64,000 nucleotides of DNA from Micromonospora inyonensis. Its GTDB lineage: Bacteria; Actinomycetota; Actinomycetes; Mycobacteriales; Micromonosporaceae. Positions 47,928 through 56,260 of the stretch are shown here, piece by piece (the stretch's first letter is position 1; each line of letters begins with the position of its first letter). The DNA is taken from assembly GCF_900091415.1 (NCBI RefSeq), contig NZ_FMHU01000001.1, forward strand, positions 1,674,001 through 1,738,000. The letters are read 5' to 3'. The notes beneath the pieces were generated by a model. It was given only the letters and a program-made list of their open reading frames with translations, was not told the origin of the DNA and made no database searches. A program made the position numbers and the translations under genes.

Positions 47928-47933
47928 AGGCTA
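47928..47933 (-). promoter_or_regulatory. -10 box sharing the enoyl-CoA hydratase stop codon
   Basis: TAGCCT on the minus strand, seven bases before GTG 47920; its TAG is the stop of the upstream gene. Confidence 0.45.
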
Positions 47934-48707
47934 ACCGAACTGGGCCCGGTCGACGGGGCGGGCGTGACGGCCGGCACCGGCGGTGAAGGCCGCGACACCG
48001 GCTGCCGCCTCGGTCAGCGAGTCGAGGCCGTAGGCCAGCTCGACGGCCATGGCTTCCGCCTCCGGGCGGCCGGCTCCGGCCCGCACGGCGGCCCGGTCGT
48101 TGCGCAGGCAGCGCTGTGGGGCGCGGGCGATCCCGGCGGCCAGCCGCTCGGCCTCCGCGCGGGCCGTGCCGGGCGCGACCAGCCGGTTCACCAGGCCCAT
48201 CGCGTACGCCTCGTCGGCCGGGACCGGTCGGCCGGTGAGGATCAGGTCCATCGCCCGGCTCTCGCCGATCAGCCGGGGCAGCCGCACCGTCCCGCCGTCG
48301 ACCAGCGGCACGCCCCACCGCCGACAGAAGACCCCGAACACCGCGTCGGACTCGGCGATCCGCAGGTCGCACCAGAGCGCCAGCTCCAGTCCGCCGGCCA
48401 CGGCGTACCCGGAGACCGCGGCGATCACCGGCTTGGTCAGCGACATCCGGGTCGGACCCATCGGGCCGTCCCCCTCGGGCTCCACCCGGTTGCCGCTCGG
48501 CGTACCGATGGCCTTGAGGTCGGCACCGGCGCAGAAGCTGCCGCCGGCTCCCCAGAGCACGCCCACGGTGGCGGCCGGGTCGGCGTCGAAGGCGCGGAAC
48601 GCGTCGGCGAGCGCCCGGGCGGTCGGGCCGTCGACGGCGTTGCGGGCCGCCGGCCGATCCAGGATCACCGTGGTCACCGGTCCGTCACGCTCAACCCGTA
48701 CGCCCAT
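47931..48707 (-). CDS. Enoyl-CoA hydratase/isomerase family protein
   Basis: Crotonase-fold protein of 258 residues from ATG 48707; a longer frame to 48863 adds a low-complexity extension. Oxyanion-hole segments: SFCAGADLKAI near residue 62 and SGYAVAGGLELALWCDLRIA near 110. VFGVFCRRWGVPLVDGG has Arg/Trp where many hydratases have the second catalytic Glu (xxPExxxG), so true hydration is doubtful and an isomerase or carnitinyl-type reaction is possible. It stands alone. Confidence 0.82.
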   Translation of the reverse strand: MGVRVERDGPVTTVILDRPAARNAVDGPTARALADAFRAFDADPAATVGVLWGAGGSFCAGADLKAIGTPSGNRVEPEGDGPMGPTRMSLTKPVIAAVSGYAVAGGLELALWCDLRIAESDAVFGVFCRRWGVPLVDGGTVRLPRLIGESRAMDLILTGRPVPADEAYAMGLVNRLVAPGTARAEAERLAAGIARAPQRCLRNDRAAVRAGAGRPEAEAMAVELAYGLDSLTEAAAGVAAFTAGAGRHARPVDRAQFG

Positions 48708-48819
48708 CGGACCAGGATGCCGGTTCGTGCCGCGCCGCGCCAGACGGCCGGTGCCGCCGTCGTGCGTCGCGACCCGGACGCGGTCGGGTGCGGGGTGCGG
48801 CGTCCGGCGGCGTGCCTGT

Positions 48820-49743
48820 TCAGGTCCGGTCCCGGCGGACCAGGGTGGCACCGAGCGCGGCACCGACCACGCAGGTCACTCCGAGGAACTGCGGCCAGGT
48901 CAGCAGCTCACCGAGCAGGACCAGGCCGACCAGCGCACCGATCGCCGGTTCGAGGCTCAGCAGCACCGCGAAGACCCGGGCCGGCATCCGGCGCAGCGCG
49001 GACATCTCCGCCGAGTACGGCAGCACCGACGACAGCAGCGCCACGCCGACGCCGAGTAGCAGGATCCACGGGTCGAGCAGCGTGCTGCCGCTGCCCGCGA
49101 CACCGAACGGCAGCACGGCGAGCGCGCCGACGGCCATGCCCAGGGCCAGCCCCCGGGTGCCGGGCACCCGCTTGCTGACCGCGCCGCCGAACACCACGTA
49201 ACCCGCCCAGCCGACCGCGGTGCCGACGCAGAAGAGCAGCCCGAGCCCGTCGACCGCCGCCCCGCCCAGTCCACTGATCAGCAGGACGCCGCCACCGGCC
49301 AGGACCGCCCAGAGCACGTCGAGCAGCCGGCGGCTGCCGGCCAGCCCCACCAGCAGCGGCCCGGCGAAGCCGATGGTCACCGCCACGCCCAGCGGCACCC
49401 GGTGCAGGGCGGCGTAGAAGCTGAGGTTCATCAGCGCGAGCATCAGGCCGAAGCCCACCACCAGACCGCCGGTACGCCAGCCCAGCCGCAGCCCGGGACG
49501 GGCGAGCGCGACCAGGATCAGCGCGGCGAAGCCGAGCCGTAGCGTGGTCGTGCCACCGGGGCTGGTGCTGCCGAACAGGTGCTTGGCCGCCGCCGCGCCG
49601 AGCTGGGTGGAGAGCATCCCGAGCAGCATCAGCAGCGACGGCGGAACGGCGTCGGGGCGACCGACCGCGTTGACGAGCCGGGCGACGGTGGTGGTGGGAA
49701 CCGGCTGTGGACGGAGGGCGTGCGCGTACATGCGCACCACCAT
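48820..49743 (-). CDS. EamA-family (DMT) transporter
   Basis: Inner-membrane metabolite exporter of 307 residues with ten hydrophobic segments and two EamA repeats (LLMLLGMLSTQLGAAAAKHL near the start; LFCVGTAVGWAGYVVFGGAV in the second half). SLEPAIGALVGLVLLGE is the family signature, as in the threonine/homoserine exporter RhtA. ATG 49743 or 49731 are both possible; neither has a strong ribosome site. Substrate unknown. Confidence 0.88.
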   Translation of the reverse strand: MVVRMYAHALRPQPVPTTTVARLVNAVGRPDAVPPSLLMLLGMLSTQLGAAAAKHLFGSTSPGGTTTLRLGFAALILVALARPGLRLGWRTGGLVVGFGLMLALMNLSFYAALHRVPLGVAVTIGFAGPLLVGLAGSRRLLDVLWAVLAGGGVLLISGLGGAAVDGLGLLFCVGTAVGWAGYVVFGGAVSKRVPGTRGLALGMAVGALAVLPFGVAGSGSTLLDPWILLLGVGVALLSSVLPYSAEMSALRRMPARVFAVLLSLEPAIGALVGLVLLGELLTWPQFLGVTCVVGAALGATLVRRDRT

Positions 49744-49811
49744 GCCGTCCGGTCTCGTGGAGGGCGACCGAAATCCCGTCGTTCCGGCTACGATGCTCGA
49801 CGGCACGACAC

Positions 49812-49995
49812 AGTGAGGTGCCCCGCGCGAGCGGGGAGAATCGGGAAGCCGGTGCGAATCCGGCACGGGCCCGCCGCGGTGACCGGGGAGCCACCGTCCA
49901 CGCGCACAGCGCAGCCACTGGCCCGGGAAGGGCTGGGAAGGCGGACGGCACGGCGTCGATCCGGGAGTCCGAAGACCGGCCTCGCGTCACGCGCC
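49812..49995 (+). promoter_or_regulatory. Cobalamin riboswitch
   Basis: Leader with the B12-riboswitch word order: GGTGCCCCGCGCGAGCGGGG, then GGGAAGCCGGTGCGAATCC (49842-49860), GGCACGGGCCCGCCGCGGT, the GGGAAGGCGG arm, and a B12-box-like GAGTCCGAAGACCGGCC near the end. It stands before bluB, which makes the lower ligand of B12. High cobalamin would lower bluB expression. Confidence 0.85.
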
Positions 49996-50035
49996 CGCCC
50001 CTGCCCGGGTGGGCCGAGCGCAGCGGGAGCCTGCC

Positions 50036-50662
50036 ATGGACCTGTACGACGTCATCCACCGCCGTCGGGACGTACGCGCCCAGTTCACCGGGGAGCCGGT
50101 GCCCGACGACACCCTGCACCGGGTGCTGGCCGCGGCGCATGCCGCACCGAGCGTCGGCTACTCCCAGCCCTGGGACTTCGTCGTGGTGCGGGACGCCGAC
50201 ATCCGACACCGCTTCCACGAGCATGTCCGGACCGAGCGGGACGTCTTCGCCGCCACTTTGGAGGGGGAGGCGGCCGAACGGTTCGCCCGTATCAAGATCG
50301 ACGGAGTGCGGGAGTCGACCCTGTCGATCGTGGTCACCCACGACCAGTCGCGGGGCGGGCCGGCGGTGCTCGGCCGGCACGCCATCGCCGACACCGGCCT
50401 CTACTCGACCTGCCTGGCCATCCAGAACCTCTGGCTCGCCGCCACGTCCGAAGGGCTCGGCGTCGGATGGGTCTCCTTCTACCGGGAACCCTGGCTGGCC
50501 GACCTGCTCGGCATTCCCGCCGGCATCCGCCCGGTCGCGTGGCTCTGCCTCGGGCCGGTCACCCACTTCGAGGCCGTACCCGACCTGGCCCGGCACGGCT
50601 GGCGGCAGGCGCGTCCGCTCGCCGCCGCCATCCACCACGACCGGTGGACGCCGGACGCCTGA
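50036..50662 (+). CDS. bluB: 5,6-dimethylbenzimidazole synthase
   Basis: Nitroreductase-like flavin-destroying enzyme that turns reduced FMN into the lower ligand of vitamin B12. 208 residues: DVIHRRRDVRAQFTGEPVPD, AAPSVGYSQPWDFVVVRD, DTGLYSTCLAIQNLWLAATS, GLGVGWVSFYREPWLADLLG and RPVAWLCLGPV are typical of BluB. ATG 50036 has GGGAG upstream. Control by the riboswitch just before it supports the call strongly. Endogenous B12 is also what the light regulator at 31891-32826 would need. Confidence 0.95.
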   Translation: MDLYDVIHRRRDVRAQFTGEPVPDDTLHRVLAAAHAAPSVGYSQPWDFVVVRDADIRHRFHEHVRTERDVFAATLEGEAAERFARIKIDGVRESTLSIVVTHDQSRGGPAVLGRHAIADTGLYSTCLAIQNLWLAATSEGLGVGWVSFYREPWLADLLGIPAGIRPVAWLCLGPVTHFEAVPDLARHGWRQARPLAAAIHHDRWTPDA

Positions 50663-50784
50663 CCGGAGGCGCGACGGACCGCCCGGTCAGGCTGGTCGCC
50701 GCCGGTCCGGGCCCCGCCGGTCGGGGCGGGGAGTTCGTCCCCGTCGCCCGGTTTGCGAGCTCCCGGACCGGGAAGTCGGTACGG

Positions 50785-51639
50785 GTGCGAGCACTACTGA
50801 CGAAGATCGAGCAGGCGACCGGCCTGGACCGGGTCGGCGACCGCCTCCAGCGGGCGGTGCAGGCCACCCTCCGGCCGCGGCGCGTCCGTGACCTGCTGCA
50901 CGGCGTGTGGCTGGGGCATCCGCTGCACCCGGCGATGGTGCAGGTGCCGGTCGGCGCGTGGATCAGCGCCGCCGTCCTCGACGCGATGCCCGGCCAGCGG
51001 CGCGCGGCGACCACGCTGGTGGCGGTCGGTACGGCCAGCGCCGTGCCGGCCGCCGTCGCCGGGCTCAACGACTGGGCGGCCCTGAACCGGGAGCAGCGGC
51101 GGGTGGGGCTGGTGCACGCCGCCTCGAACACCATCGGGCTGGCCTGCTACGCCGGCTCGCTGGCCGCCCGCCTCAACGGTCGACACAACCTCGGGCGGAC
51201 GCTGGCGTACCTCGGGCTCTCCGCGGCGAGCGCCGGGGCGTACCTCGGCGGGCACCTGGCGTACAAGCAGGGGGCGCAGGTCAACCAGAGCGTCTCCGAG
51301 GCCAACCTGATCGGTGACGGCTGGCACCCGCTCGCCGACCTGTCCACCCTGCCCGACCGGGAACTGGTCACCCGCGAGATCGACAGCGTGTCGGTGATCC
51401 TCTACCGGCACGGCGACGACGTCACCGTCATGTTGGAGCGCTGCCCGCACCAGAGCGGGCCGCTCGGCCAGGGCGAGGTGACGGAGATCGACGGCCACCC
51501 GTGCGTCGTCTGTCCGTGGCACGGCAGCACCTTCCAGCTCAACAGCGGAGGCAAGGTCGTGCACGGACCGGCCGCCAACGACCAGCAGGTGCTCGCCACC
51601 CGGGTCGTCGACGGCGTTCTCCAGACCCGCCTGCCCTGA
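50785..51639 (+). CDS. Rieske [2Fe-2S] protein with DUF2231 membrane domain
   Basis: 284 residues from GTG 50785 (GGGAAG nine bases upstream). The N-terminal half has WLGHPLHPAMVQVPVGAW, the DUF2231 signature, and about four hydrophobic segments. The C-terminal ~105 residues are a Rieske domain with both cluster motifs, CPHQSGPLG and CPWHGSTFQLNSGG. Function is probably electron transfer at the membrane, but no partner is adjacent. Confidence 0.88.
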   Translation: MRALLTKIEQATGLDRVGDRLQRAVQATLRPRRVRDLLHGVWLGHPLHPAMVQVPVGAWISAAVLDAMPGQRRAATTLVAVGTASAVPAAVAGLNDWAALNREQRRVGLVHAASNTIGLACYAGSLAARLNGRHNLGRTLAYLGLSAASAGAYLGGHLAYKQGAQVNQSVSEANLIGDGWHPLADLSTLPDRELVTREIDSVSVILYRHGDDVTVMLERCPHQSGPLGQGEVTEIDGHPCVVCPWHGSTFQLNSGGKVVHGPAANDQQVLATRVVDGVLQTRLP

Positions 51640-51689
51640 GCCGCCCCGGGGTCCCGTGGTGGGGGCTGGACGGACGCGCCCGTCGACCG

Positions 51690-52763
51690 TCAGCCCCGGC
51701 GGTGCCGACCGCTGCCGAGGACGCGACTGACCGTCGACGACGCCGGCCGGCGGCGCAGACCGAACACCGCCCCGATCTGCGCGCCGACGATGCTGGCCAC
51801 GGCCAGCACGGCGGAGACCGCCAGCGGTCGGTTGACCCGGTCCTCCTGACCCGGCCGGGCCGCCCCGACGGTCATCGGCGGTGCCTCCTCCTGGGGCCAG
51901 TCGGTGGTCGTCGGCGGCGTGACCTGCTGCGGAGTCTGGTCGGGCACCTGCTGCGGGGTCTCGGGCACCTGGTCGGGGGCGGGCGCCGCCGGCGGCGGGG
52001 CCGGACGCGGGGACGGCCTGTTGACCAGCCGGCCGGTGGCGTGCGGCCGGGCACCGGCGTCGGCGGCCTGGTCGGGTAGCCTCAGCAGCTGCCCCGGGTG
52101 GATCCGGTCCGGGTCGCCGAGCTTGTTCAGCTTGACCAGCACCCGATAGCTCTGGAAGTCCTCCAGGTAGCGCTCGGCGACCTCGCCCAGATAGTCGCCC
52201 TTGGCCACCCGGTACACCTGGGTCCGGTCGGACGGCGGTCGTTCCATCGTGCCGGTCACCGGAGTGGCCACACCCCGGGCCACCGGGGCGACGGTGGTCG
52301 GCACCGACGCCGTGGCCGGTCCGGCCGCCGTCACCGGGGCCGACAGGGCGTACGTGGTGCCGTACGTGGCGGTCGCCGCGGTCGCCGCCGGGCTGGCCGC
52401 GATGATCAGGGCGACCGAGCCGACCAGCGCCGCTGCCGCGCGCTGCTGGCTGCGTATGCCGGGCAGCTTCGGCGCGGGCCGGCGCAGCACGTGCGCGACC
52501 AGCTCCACCAGGACGGAGAAGGCGAAGGTCGCCCACCCGAACCAGCCGAGCACCGCCAGCGCCCGGAGGAAGAGCTGCCCGTCGTCCCGGCTGGTCAACG
52601 CCGTGCCGATGACCTCCGGTGTGGGCACCTCCGAGGGCAGCGGGTTGCCGGCGAGGGCGACGAGGGCGACGGGACCCCCGACCAGTACCGCGCCGAGCAC
52701 GACGAGTGCGCCGAAGCCGGTCAGGACCTGGCCGGTCCGCCGGGCGGAACGGGATACGGCCAT
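51690..52763 (-). CDS. LysM-domain membrane protein at the end of the Tad locus
   Basis: 357 residues. Two N-terminal membrane segments (TGFGALVVLGAVLVGGPVAL, LAVLGWFGWATFAFSVLVEL) and a third (AALVGSVALIIAASPAAT) precede a LysM motif (YRVAKGDYLGEVAERYL ... LNKLGDPDRIHPGQLLRLPD) at about 190-235. A Pro/Gln-rich stretch and a final membrane segment follow. It may bind peptidoglycan around the pilus machine. It is 15 bases after the TadG-like gene and probably in the same transcript. Confidence 0.82.
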   Translation of the reverse strand: MAVSRSARRTGQVLTGFGALVVLGAVLVGGPVALVALAGNPLPSEVPTPEVIGTALTSRDDGQLFLRALAVLGWFGWATFAFSVLVELVAHVLRRPAPKLPGIRSQQRAAAALVGSVALIIAASPAATAATATYGTTYALSAPVTAAGPATASVPTTVAPVARGVATPVTGTMERPPSDRTQVYRVAKGDYLGEVAERYLEDFQSYRVLVKLNKLGDPDRIHPGQLLRLPDQAADAGARPHATGRLVNRPSPRPAPPPAAPAPDQVPETPQQVPDQTPQQVTPPTTTDWPQEEAPPMTVGAARPGQEDRVNRPLAVSAVLAVASIVGAQIGAVFGLRRRPASSTVSRVLGSGRHRRG

Positions 52764-52778
52764 GGGCTGCCTTCCTCT

Positions 52779-53264
52779 CTACGGTCCGGTGATGGCGCGT
52801 GCGGTGGCCTCGCCGGAGACGGTCACGGAGTCGGTCAGGTCGAACAAGCCGAGCAGGTACCTGTCGTAGGTGATGGTGAGCCGGACGGTGATGCGCTTCT
52901 CGCCGTCGACGACCGGGAAGCTGACCGTGTGGTCGGTGACGCCGGCGGCGGTCAGGTAGCTCCGGACCGCGGCGGTGGCGGCGGCCTCGTCGATCTCCTT
53001 CCTGCCGCCGTTGATCGCCTGTGCCCGGTCGATGGCCTGCCCACCGGTCCGGGCCGCCTCGGCGGCGAGGTTGTCGGCCCGGTGCATGGTGCGTAGCTGC
53101 CCGGCGCCGTCGAAGGCGAGCCCGATGACCATGAGGACGCCGGTCATGCTCACCGCCAGGAACAGGCTCACCCGGCCCTCGTCCCTGCGAGGGCCCCGGC
53201 CACCGCCGGACCACGACCACCGTCGACCATTCGCCGCGGGTGCCGGGAGCCGCTGCCCGTTCAC
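52779..53264 (-). CDS. TadG-like pilus-assembly protein
   Basis: 161 residues. After a basic N-terminus comes GRVSLFLAVSMTGVLMVIGLAFDGAGQL, the prepilin-like start seen in TadG proteins; AAEAARTGGQAID is the following amphipathic helix. The remaining ~85 residues form the outer domain. GTG 53264 overlaps the TadE stop by four bases. Confidence 0.8.
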   Translation of the reverse strand: MNGQRLPAPAANGRRWSWSGGGRGPRRDEGRVSLFLAVSMTGVLMVIGLAFDGAGQLRTMHRADNLAAEAARTGGQAIDRAQAINGGRKEIDEAAATAAVRSYLTAAGVTDHTVSFPVVDGEKRITVRLTITYDRYLLGLFDLTDSVTVSGEATARAITGP

Positions 53265-53785
53265 GCCCGGCTCCGGTAGCTGTCCAGGGGTGAGGTGAAA
53301 CGCGCCGACACCAGCCGACCGGCCGGCATTCCGGGCAGGCTCGACAGGTGGATGTCGGCGAACGAGACCGTGCAGCTGACCTGCACCGAGACGGCGGCCG
53401 GTTGCCCCGGCGCGGCCGCGTACGCCGCCGCGAAGGAGGTGGGCGCGCCGTCCACCGAGCCGGTGAAGGTGAACGACGGTGGGCCGACGCAGTTGAGTCC
53501 CTGCCAGTCGAGCTGTTTCCGGGCCGCCGCGACGGCCGCGTCCTGCCCCGTGCCGGCGTCCCGGGAGATCGACGCGGCGCGGGCCGCGTCGTGCGCGGCG
53601 GCCTGGATGGCCTCCGCTCCCACGGCGGTACGCCCGGCCACCCCGGCCAGCACCATCAGCGCCACGAAGGCCGGGGCGAGGACGGCCACCTCCACCGAGA
53701 CCGATCCGCGCTCCCGTCCGCTGCGAAGGCGGCCGAGGAGGCGGCGACCGGCCGACGGCCGGCTCACCGGGCCGGCTCCGTCCAC
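53261..53785 (-). CDS. TadE-like pseudopilin
   Basis: 174 residues. RERGSVSVEVAVLAPAFVAL is the TadE prepilin-like motif (basic stretch, small residues, Glu in position five). A hydrophobic helix and an outer domain with one Cys pair (LNCVGP, VSCTVS) follow. GTG 53785 overlaps the previous gene by 22 bases; GTG 53767 is an alternative. Translational coupling along the locus is evident. Confidence 0.82.
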   Translation of the reverse strand: MDGAGPVSRPSAGRRLLGRLRSGRERGSVSVEVAVLAPAFVALMVLAGVAGRTAVGAEAIQAAAHDAARAASISRDAGTGQDAAVAAARKQLDWQGLNCVGPPSFTFTGSVDGAPTSFAAAYAAAPGQPAAVSVQVSCTVSFADIHLSSLPGMPAGRLVSARFTSPLDSYRSRA

Positions 53786-54204
53786 CGTTCCACGGTGCCG
53801 TGGGCGGTCTGCGACACCGTCAGGTGCACTCCGGGCACCACGGAGATCGACGTCCCGGTCACCGTGCAGGTGACCTCGGTGGCGGTGGTGGCGCAGGTCA
53901 GCTTCGGGTCGGCCAGCCAGTCCCCGGCGGCGGCGAGGAAGGCGGTGGCCCGCTCCACACCCGCCCCGGACGGGGCCTGGTGGACGCGTTGCGCGTTCAC
54001 CCCGCTCTGCGCGGCGTGCATCGCGGTGCTCCGGGCCAGGAACCAGGCGGCGACCTGGATCGACCCGAAGAGGAGCAGCAGCACCGCCGGCATGACCACG
54101 GCCAGCTCGACCGGGCTGGCCCCCCGGTCGGCTCCGTCGGACATGACCCGTCGCCGGGCGGCAGCGGCTACCCGGCGAGCGGTCACGTGGAGTCGTCGAC
54201 GCAC
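53764..54204 (-). CDS. TadE-like pseudopilin
   Basis: 146 residues from GTG 54204, five bases after the Flp stop; ATG 54144 (126 residues) is an alternative but loses the basic leader typical of pseudopilins. DRGASPVELAVVMPAVLLLL is the TadE motif. The outer part has one Cys pair (LTCATT, VTCTVT). Two TadE-type genes in a row presumably give a heterodimeric minor-pilin complex. Confidence 0.8.
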   Translation of the reverse strand: MRRRLHVTARRVAAAARRRVMSDGADRGASPVELAVVMPAVLLLLFGSIQVAAWFLARSTAMHAAQSGVNAQRVHQAPSGAGVERATAFLAAAGDWLADPKLTCATTATEVTCTVTGTSISVVPGVHLTVSQTAHGTVERWTEPAR

Positions 54205-54209
54205 GTCCG

Positions 54210-54410
54210 TCAGGGCTGCGAGGGGCCCGGGATGGCGTTCATCCAGGCGCTGGCCTTGCTGGCGACGAGGGCGGTGACGGCCGCCGCAGCGGCCACCAGG
54301 CCAAAGATGATCACCGCCGTGGGGACCGGGCTGTCCCCGCGCTCGCCGTCGCGGCGCAGCTCGGCCAGGCGTGTGCTGACGGCGACGTGCAGGTAGGTGA
54401 GGAAGGCCAT
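54210..54410 (-). CDS. Flp-type pilin-like small protein
   Basis: 66 residues with RRDGERGDSPVPTAVIIFGL as leader and helix start and one hydrophobic helix (AVIIFGLVAAAAAVTALVAS). In place of the usual Glu at +5 there is a Pro-Thr stretch, so processing may differ from classical Flp. ATG 54410 has AAGGAGAG upstream, the strongest ribosome site of the locus, as expected for the major pilin. It lies between TadC and the TadE genes. Confidence 0.8.
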   Translation of the reverse strand: MAFLTYLHVAVSTRLAELRRDGERGDSPVPTAVIIFGLVAAAAAVTALVASKASAWMNAIPGPSQP

Positions 54411-54436
54411 GACGCTCTCCTTGTCGTCGGGGTGGA

Positions 54437-55312
54437 TCAGAGCCGGGCGATGAACGGGTAGGCGACGAAGCCGAGCAGCACGAACACCAGCAGCGAGCCG
54501 GGGATGTCGAGCCGACTGGTGATGCCCTCGGCGTGGGCCAGGTTGTCGGTGCGGATCTGGTCGCGCAGGGCGTCGGCGCGGCTGCGCAGGGTCTCGTGCA
54601 CCTGCGCGCCCTCACTGCCCGACGAGCGCATGATCGCGCCGACGTCCCCCAGCTCCGGGATGCCGATCTTGTCGGCGAGATCGCGCAGTTCGTCCCAGGG
54701 GGAGTGCATCTGCATCTGGGCGATCCGCAGCGCCTCGCGGATCCGGTCGAAGACCCACCCGTCGCAGACCTCCGCCGCCCGTTCCAGGGACTGCACCGGC
54801 CCGTGCGCGGCGGAGAGTTGCAGGGCGACCAGGTCCAGGTAGGTGCAGACCGCCTGGCGGAACTCCGCCCGCGCCTTCTCCGCCTTCTCCAGCACCGCCC
54901 GGTGGGCGAGCAGCGCGGCGAGGAACGCCATCCCCAGGCTGCCCAGCACCGGTACGACGAACGGCAGCCGCAGCCCGAACCCCGACAGCCCGATGGTCAG
55001 CATCGTCGGCGTGGCGAGCCCGATCAGCGCGGAGAGGAGCACCGAGAGGGCGTACTGCTCGGGGGGCTGGCCGATCAGCGCGAGCTGCCGGTGCGGGGGG
55101 CGCAGCCAGCGGGCCGTCCCGGTCAGCCACTCCAGGTTCCGGTCGGCGGACGCGGTCACCGCCCGGGCGGCGGTCGGCGGCTGGTGCAGCCGGCGCAACG
55201 CCGGACCCAGCGCCGGGGTGGCCGGCAGCATCTCCCGGACCACCAGGAACACCCCGAGCCCGACCGCCGCGCCGCCCACGGCGGCGAGGGTGAGCTGCCA
55301 GTTGAGGATCAT
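54437..55312 (-). CDS. tadC: TadC inner-membrane protein
   Basis: Type II secretion F-domain protein of 291 residues forming the pilus platform with TadB. Membrane segments lie near the N-terminus (LTLAAVGGAAVGLGVFLVV), in the middle (two), and at the C-terminus (SLLVFVLLGFVAYPFI). The F-domain shows VCTYLDLVALQLSAAHGPVQ, MHSPWDELRDLADKIGIPEL and LRSRADALRDQ. ATG 55312 overlaps the tadB stop by four bases. Confidence 0.9.
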   Translation of the reverse strand: MILNWQLTLAAVGGAAVGLGVFLVVREMLPATPALGPALRRLHQPPTAARAVTASADRNLEWLTGTARWLRPPHRQLALIGQPPEQYALSVLLSALIGLATPTMLTIGLSGFGLRLPFVVPVLGSLGMAFLAALLAHRAVLEKAEKARAEFRQAVCTYLDLVALQLSAAHGPVQSLERAAEVCDGWVFDRIREALRIAQMQMHSPWDELRDLADKIGIPELGDVGAIMRSSGSEGAQVHETLRSRADALRDQIRTDNLAHAEGITSRLDIPGSLLVFVLLGFVAYPFIARL

Positions 55313-56211
55313 GCGAGCGCGTCCTCCGGGTCGGGGGCGGGCAGGAAGCGCGCCGGACGCGGAGGCTGGCTCATCGCGCGCACCCAGGCCAGCAGGGCGA
55401 CGAAGAGGCCACCGAGCACCGCCATCACCACCTGCCCGGTCGGGGTGCCGTACGGGCGGATGTAGTCGGTGTTCAACAGCCCGTACGCGAGGGTGGCGAG
55501 GGTCATCCCGGTGAGGAAGCGGACCGCGAACCGGGGCTGGGTGCGTTTCGCCTCGATCTCCCGGCGGGTCGCCACCTCGGCAGCCGCCGCCCCGGCGATG
55601 GCCCCGAGCACGTCGCCGAGGCGCTCGCCCCGGTCGGTGAGGTGCAGGATCAGCGCCGCCACCACCTGGTCGGCGACCGGGTCGCCGATGTCGTCGGCGA
55701 AGGCGAGCAGGGCGGGACGGGCCAGCCAACCGGCCTGGAGCCGGGCCGCGAGCAGGCGTACCTCCTCCTCGATCTCCGGCGGCGCGGTGGCGATGGTGCC
55801 GACGATGGCCTGCTGGAGCCCCTGGCCGGTGGCGGAGATGTCCTTGAGCCGGCGGGTCCACTCGCCCACCGCCTCGATGCGGGCGATGGCCCGCTGTTCG
55901 GCCCCGCCGACCGAGAAGAGCCACGGCGTACCGGGCACCGCGACGGCGACCAGCAGCCCGACCACCGGCAGCCCGGTGAGCAGGAACGCCAGCGCACCGG
56001 CCACCGCCGCCCCCACCAGCAGGGCCTGGTGGCGCTGCTGTTCCCGACGGCTGGTGCCGGAGCCGAGCCAGAGCCGGCGCAGCCCCGTCCCGCCGCCCGG
56101 TCCGGGCCCCGGCGGGCGGGTGGTGCCGACCAGGGCGACCACCGCCAGCACCAGCCCGGCCACGCAGGCCGCCCCGGAGACCATGGCGATCAGCTCGACG
56201 TCGGCGATCAC
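55309..56211 (-). CDS. tadB: TadB inner-membrane protein
   Basis: 300-residue F-domain platform protein. GTG 56211 has GGGAGCG upstream; a frame to 56304 would extend into tadA. Helices at the N-terminus, around 85-120 and at the end bracket the cytoplasmic F-domain (RRLKDISATGQGLQQAIVGT, DDIGDPVADQVVAALILHLT, GERLGDVLGAIAG). It pairs with TadC. Confidence 0.88.
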   Translation of the reverse strand: MIADVELIAMVSGAACVAGLVLAVVALVGTTRPPGPGPGGGTGLRRLWLGSGTSRREQQRHQALLVGAAVAGALAFLLTGLPVVGLLVAVAVPGTPWLFSVGGAEQRAIARIEAVGEWTRRLKDISATGQGLQQAIVGTIATAPPEIEEEVRLLAARLQAGWLARPALLAFADDIGDPVADQVVAALILHLTDRGERLGDVLGAIAGAAAAEVATRREIEAKRTQPRFAVRFLTGMTLATLAYGLLNTDYIRPYGTPTGQVVMAVLGGLFVALLAWVRAMSQPPRPARFLPAPDPEDALA

Positions 56212-56260
56212 GGGTTCGCTCCCGTCCACGTCCGGTGCCCGACCGGTCCGGCCACCGGGA

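Noticed and set aside
48708..48863. N-terminal extension of the enoyl-CoA hydratase at 47931-48707
   Set aside because: Pro/Arg-rich and absent from the family; the crotonase fold begins right after ATG 48707.
50794..53220. 808-residue minus-strand frame
   Set aside because: Crosses the Rieske, LysM and TadG genes in a wrong frame; residues are typical of GC-rich shadow translation.
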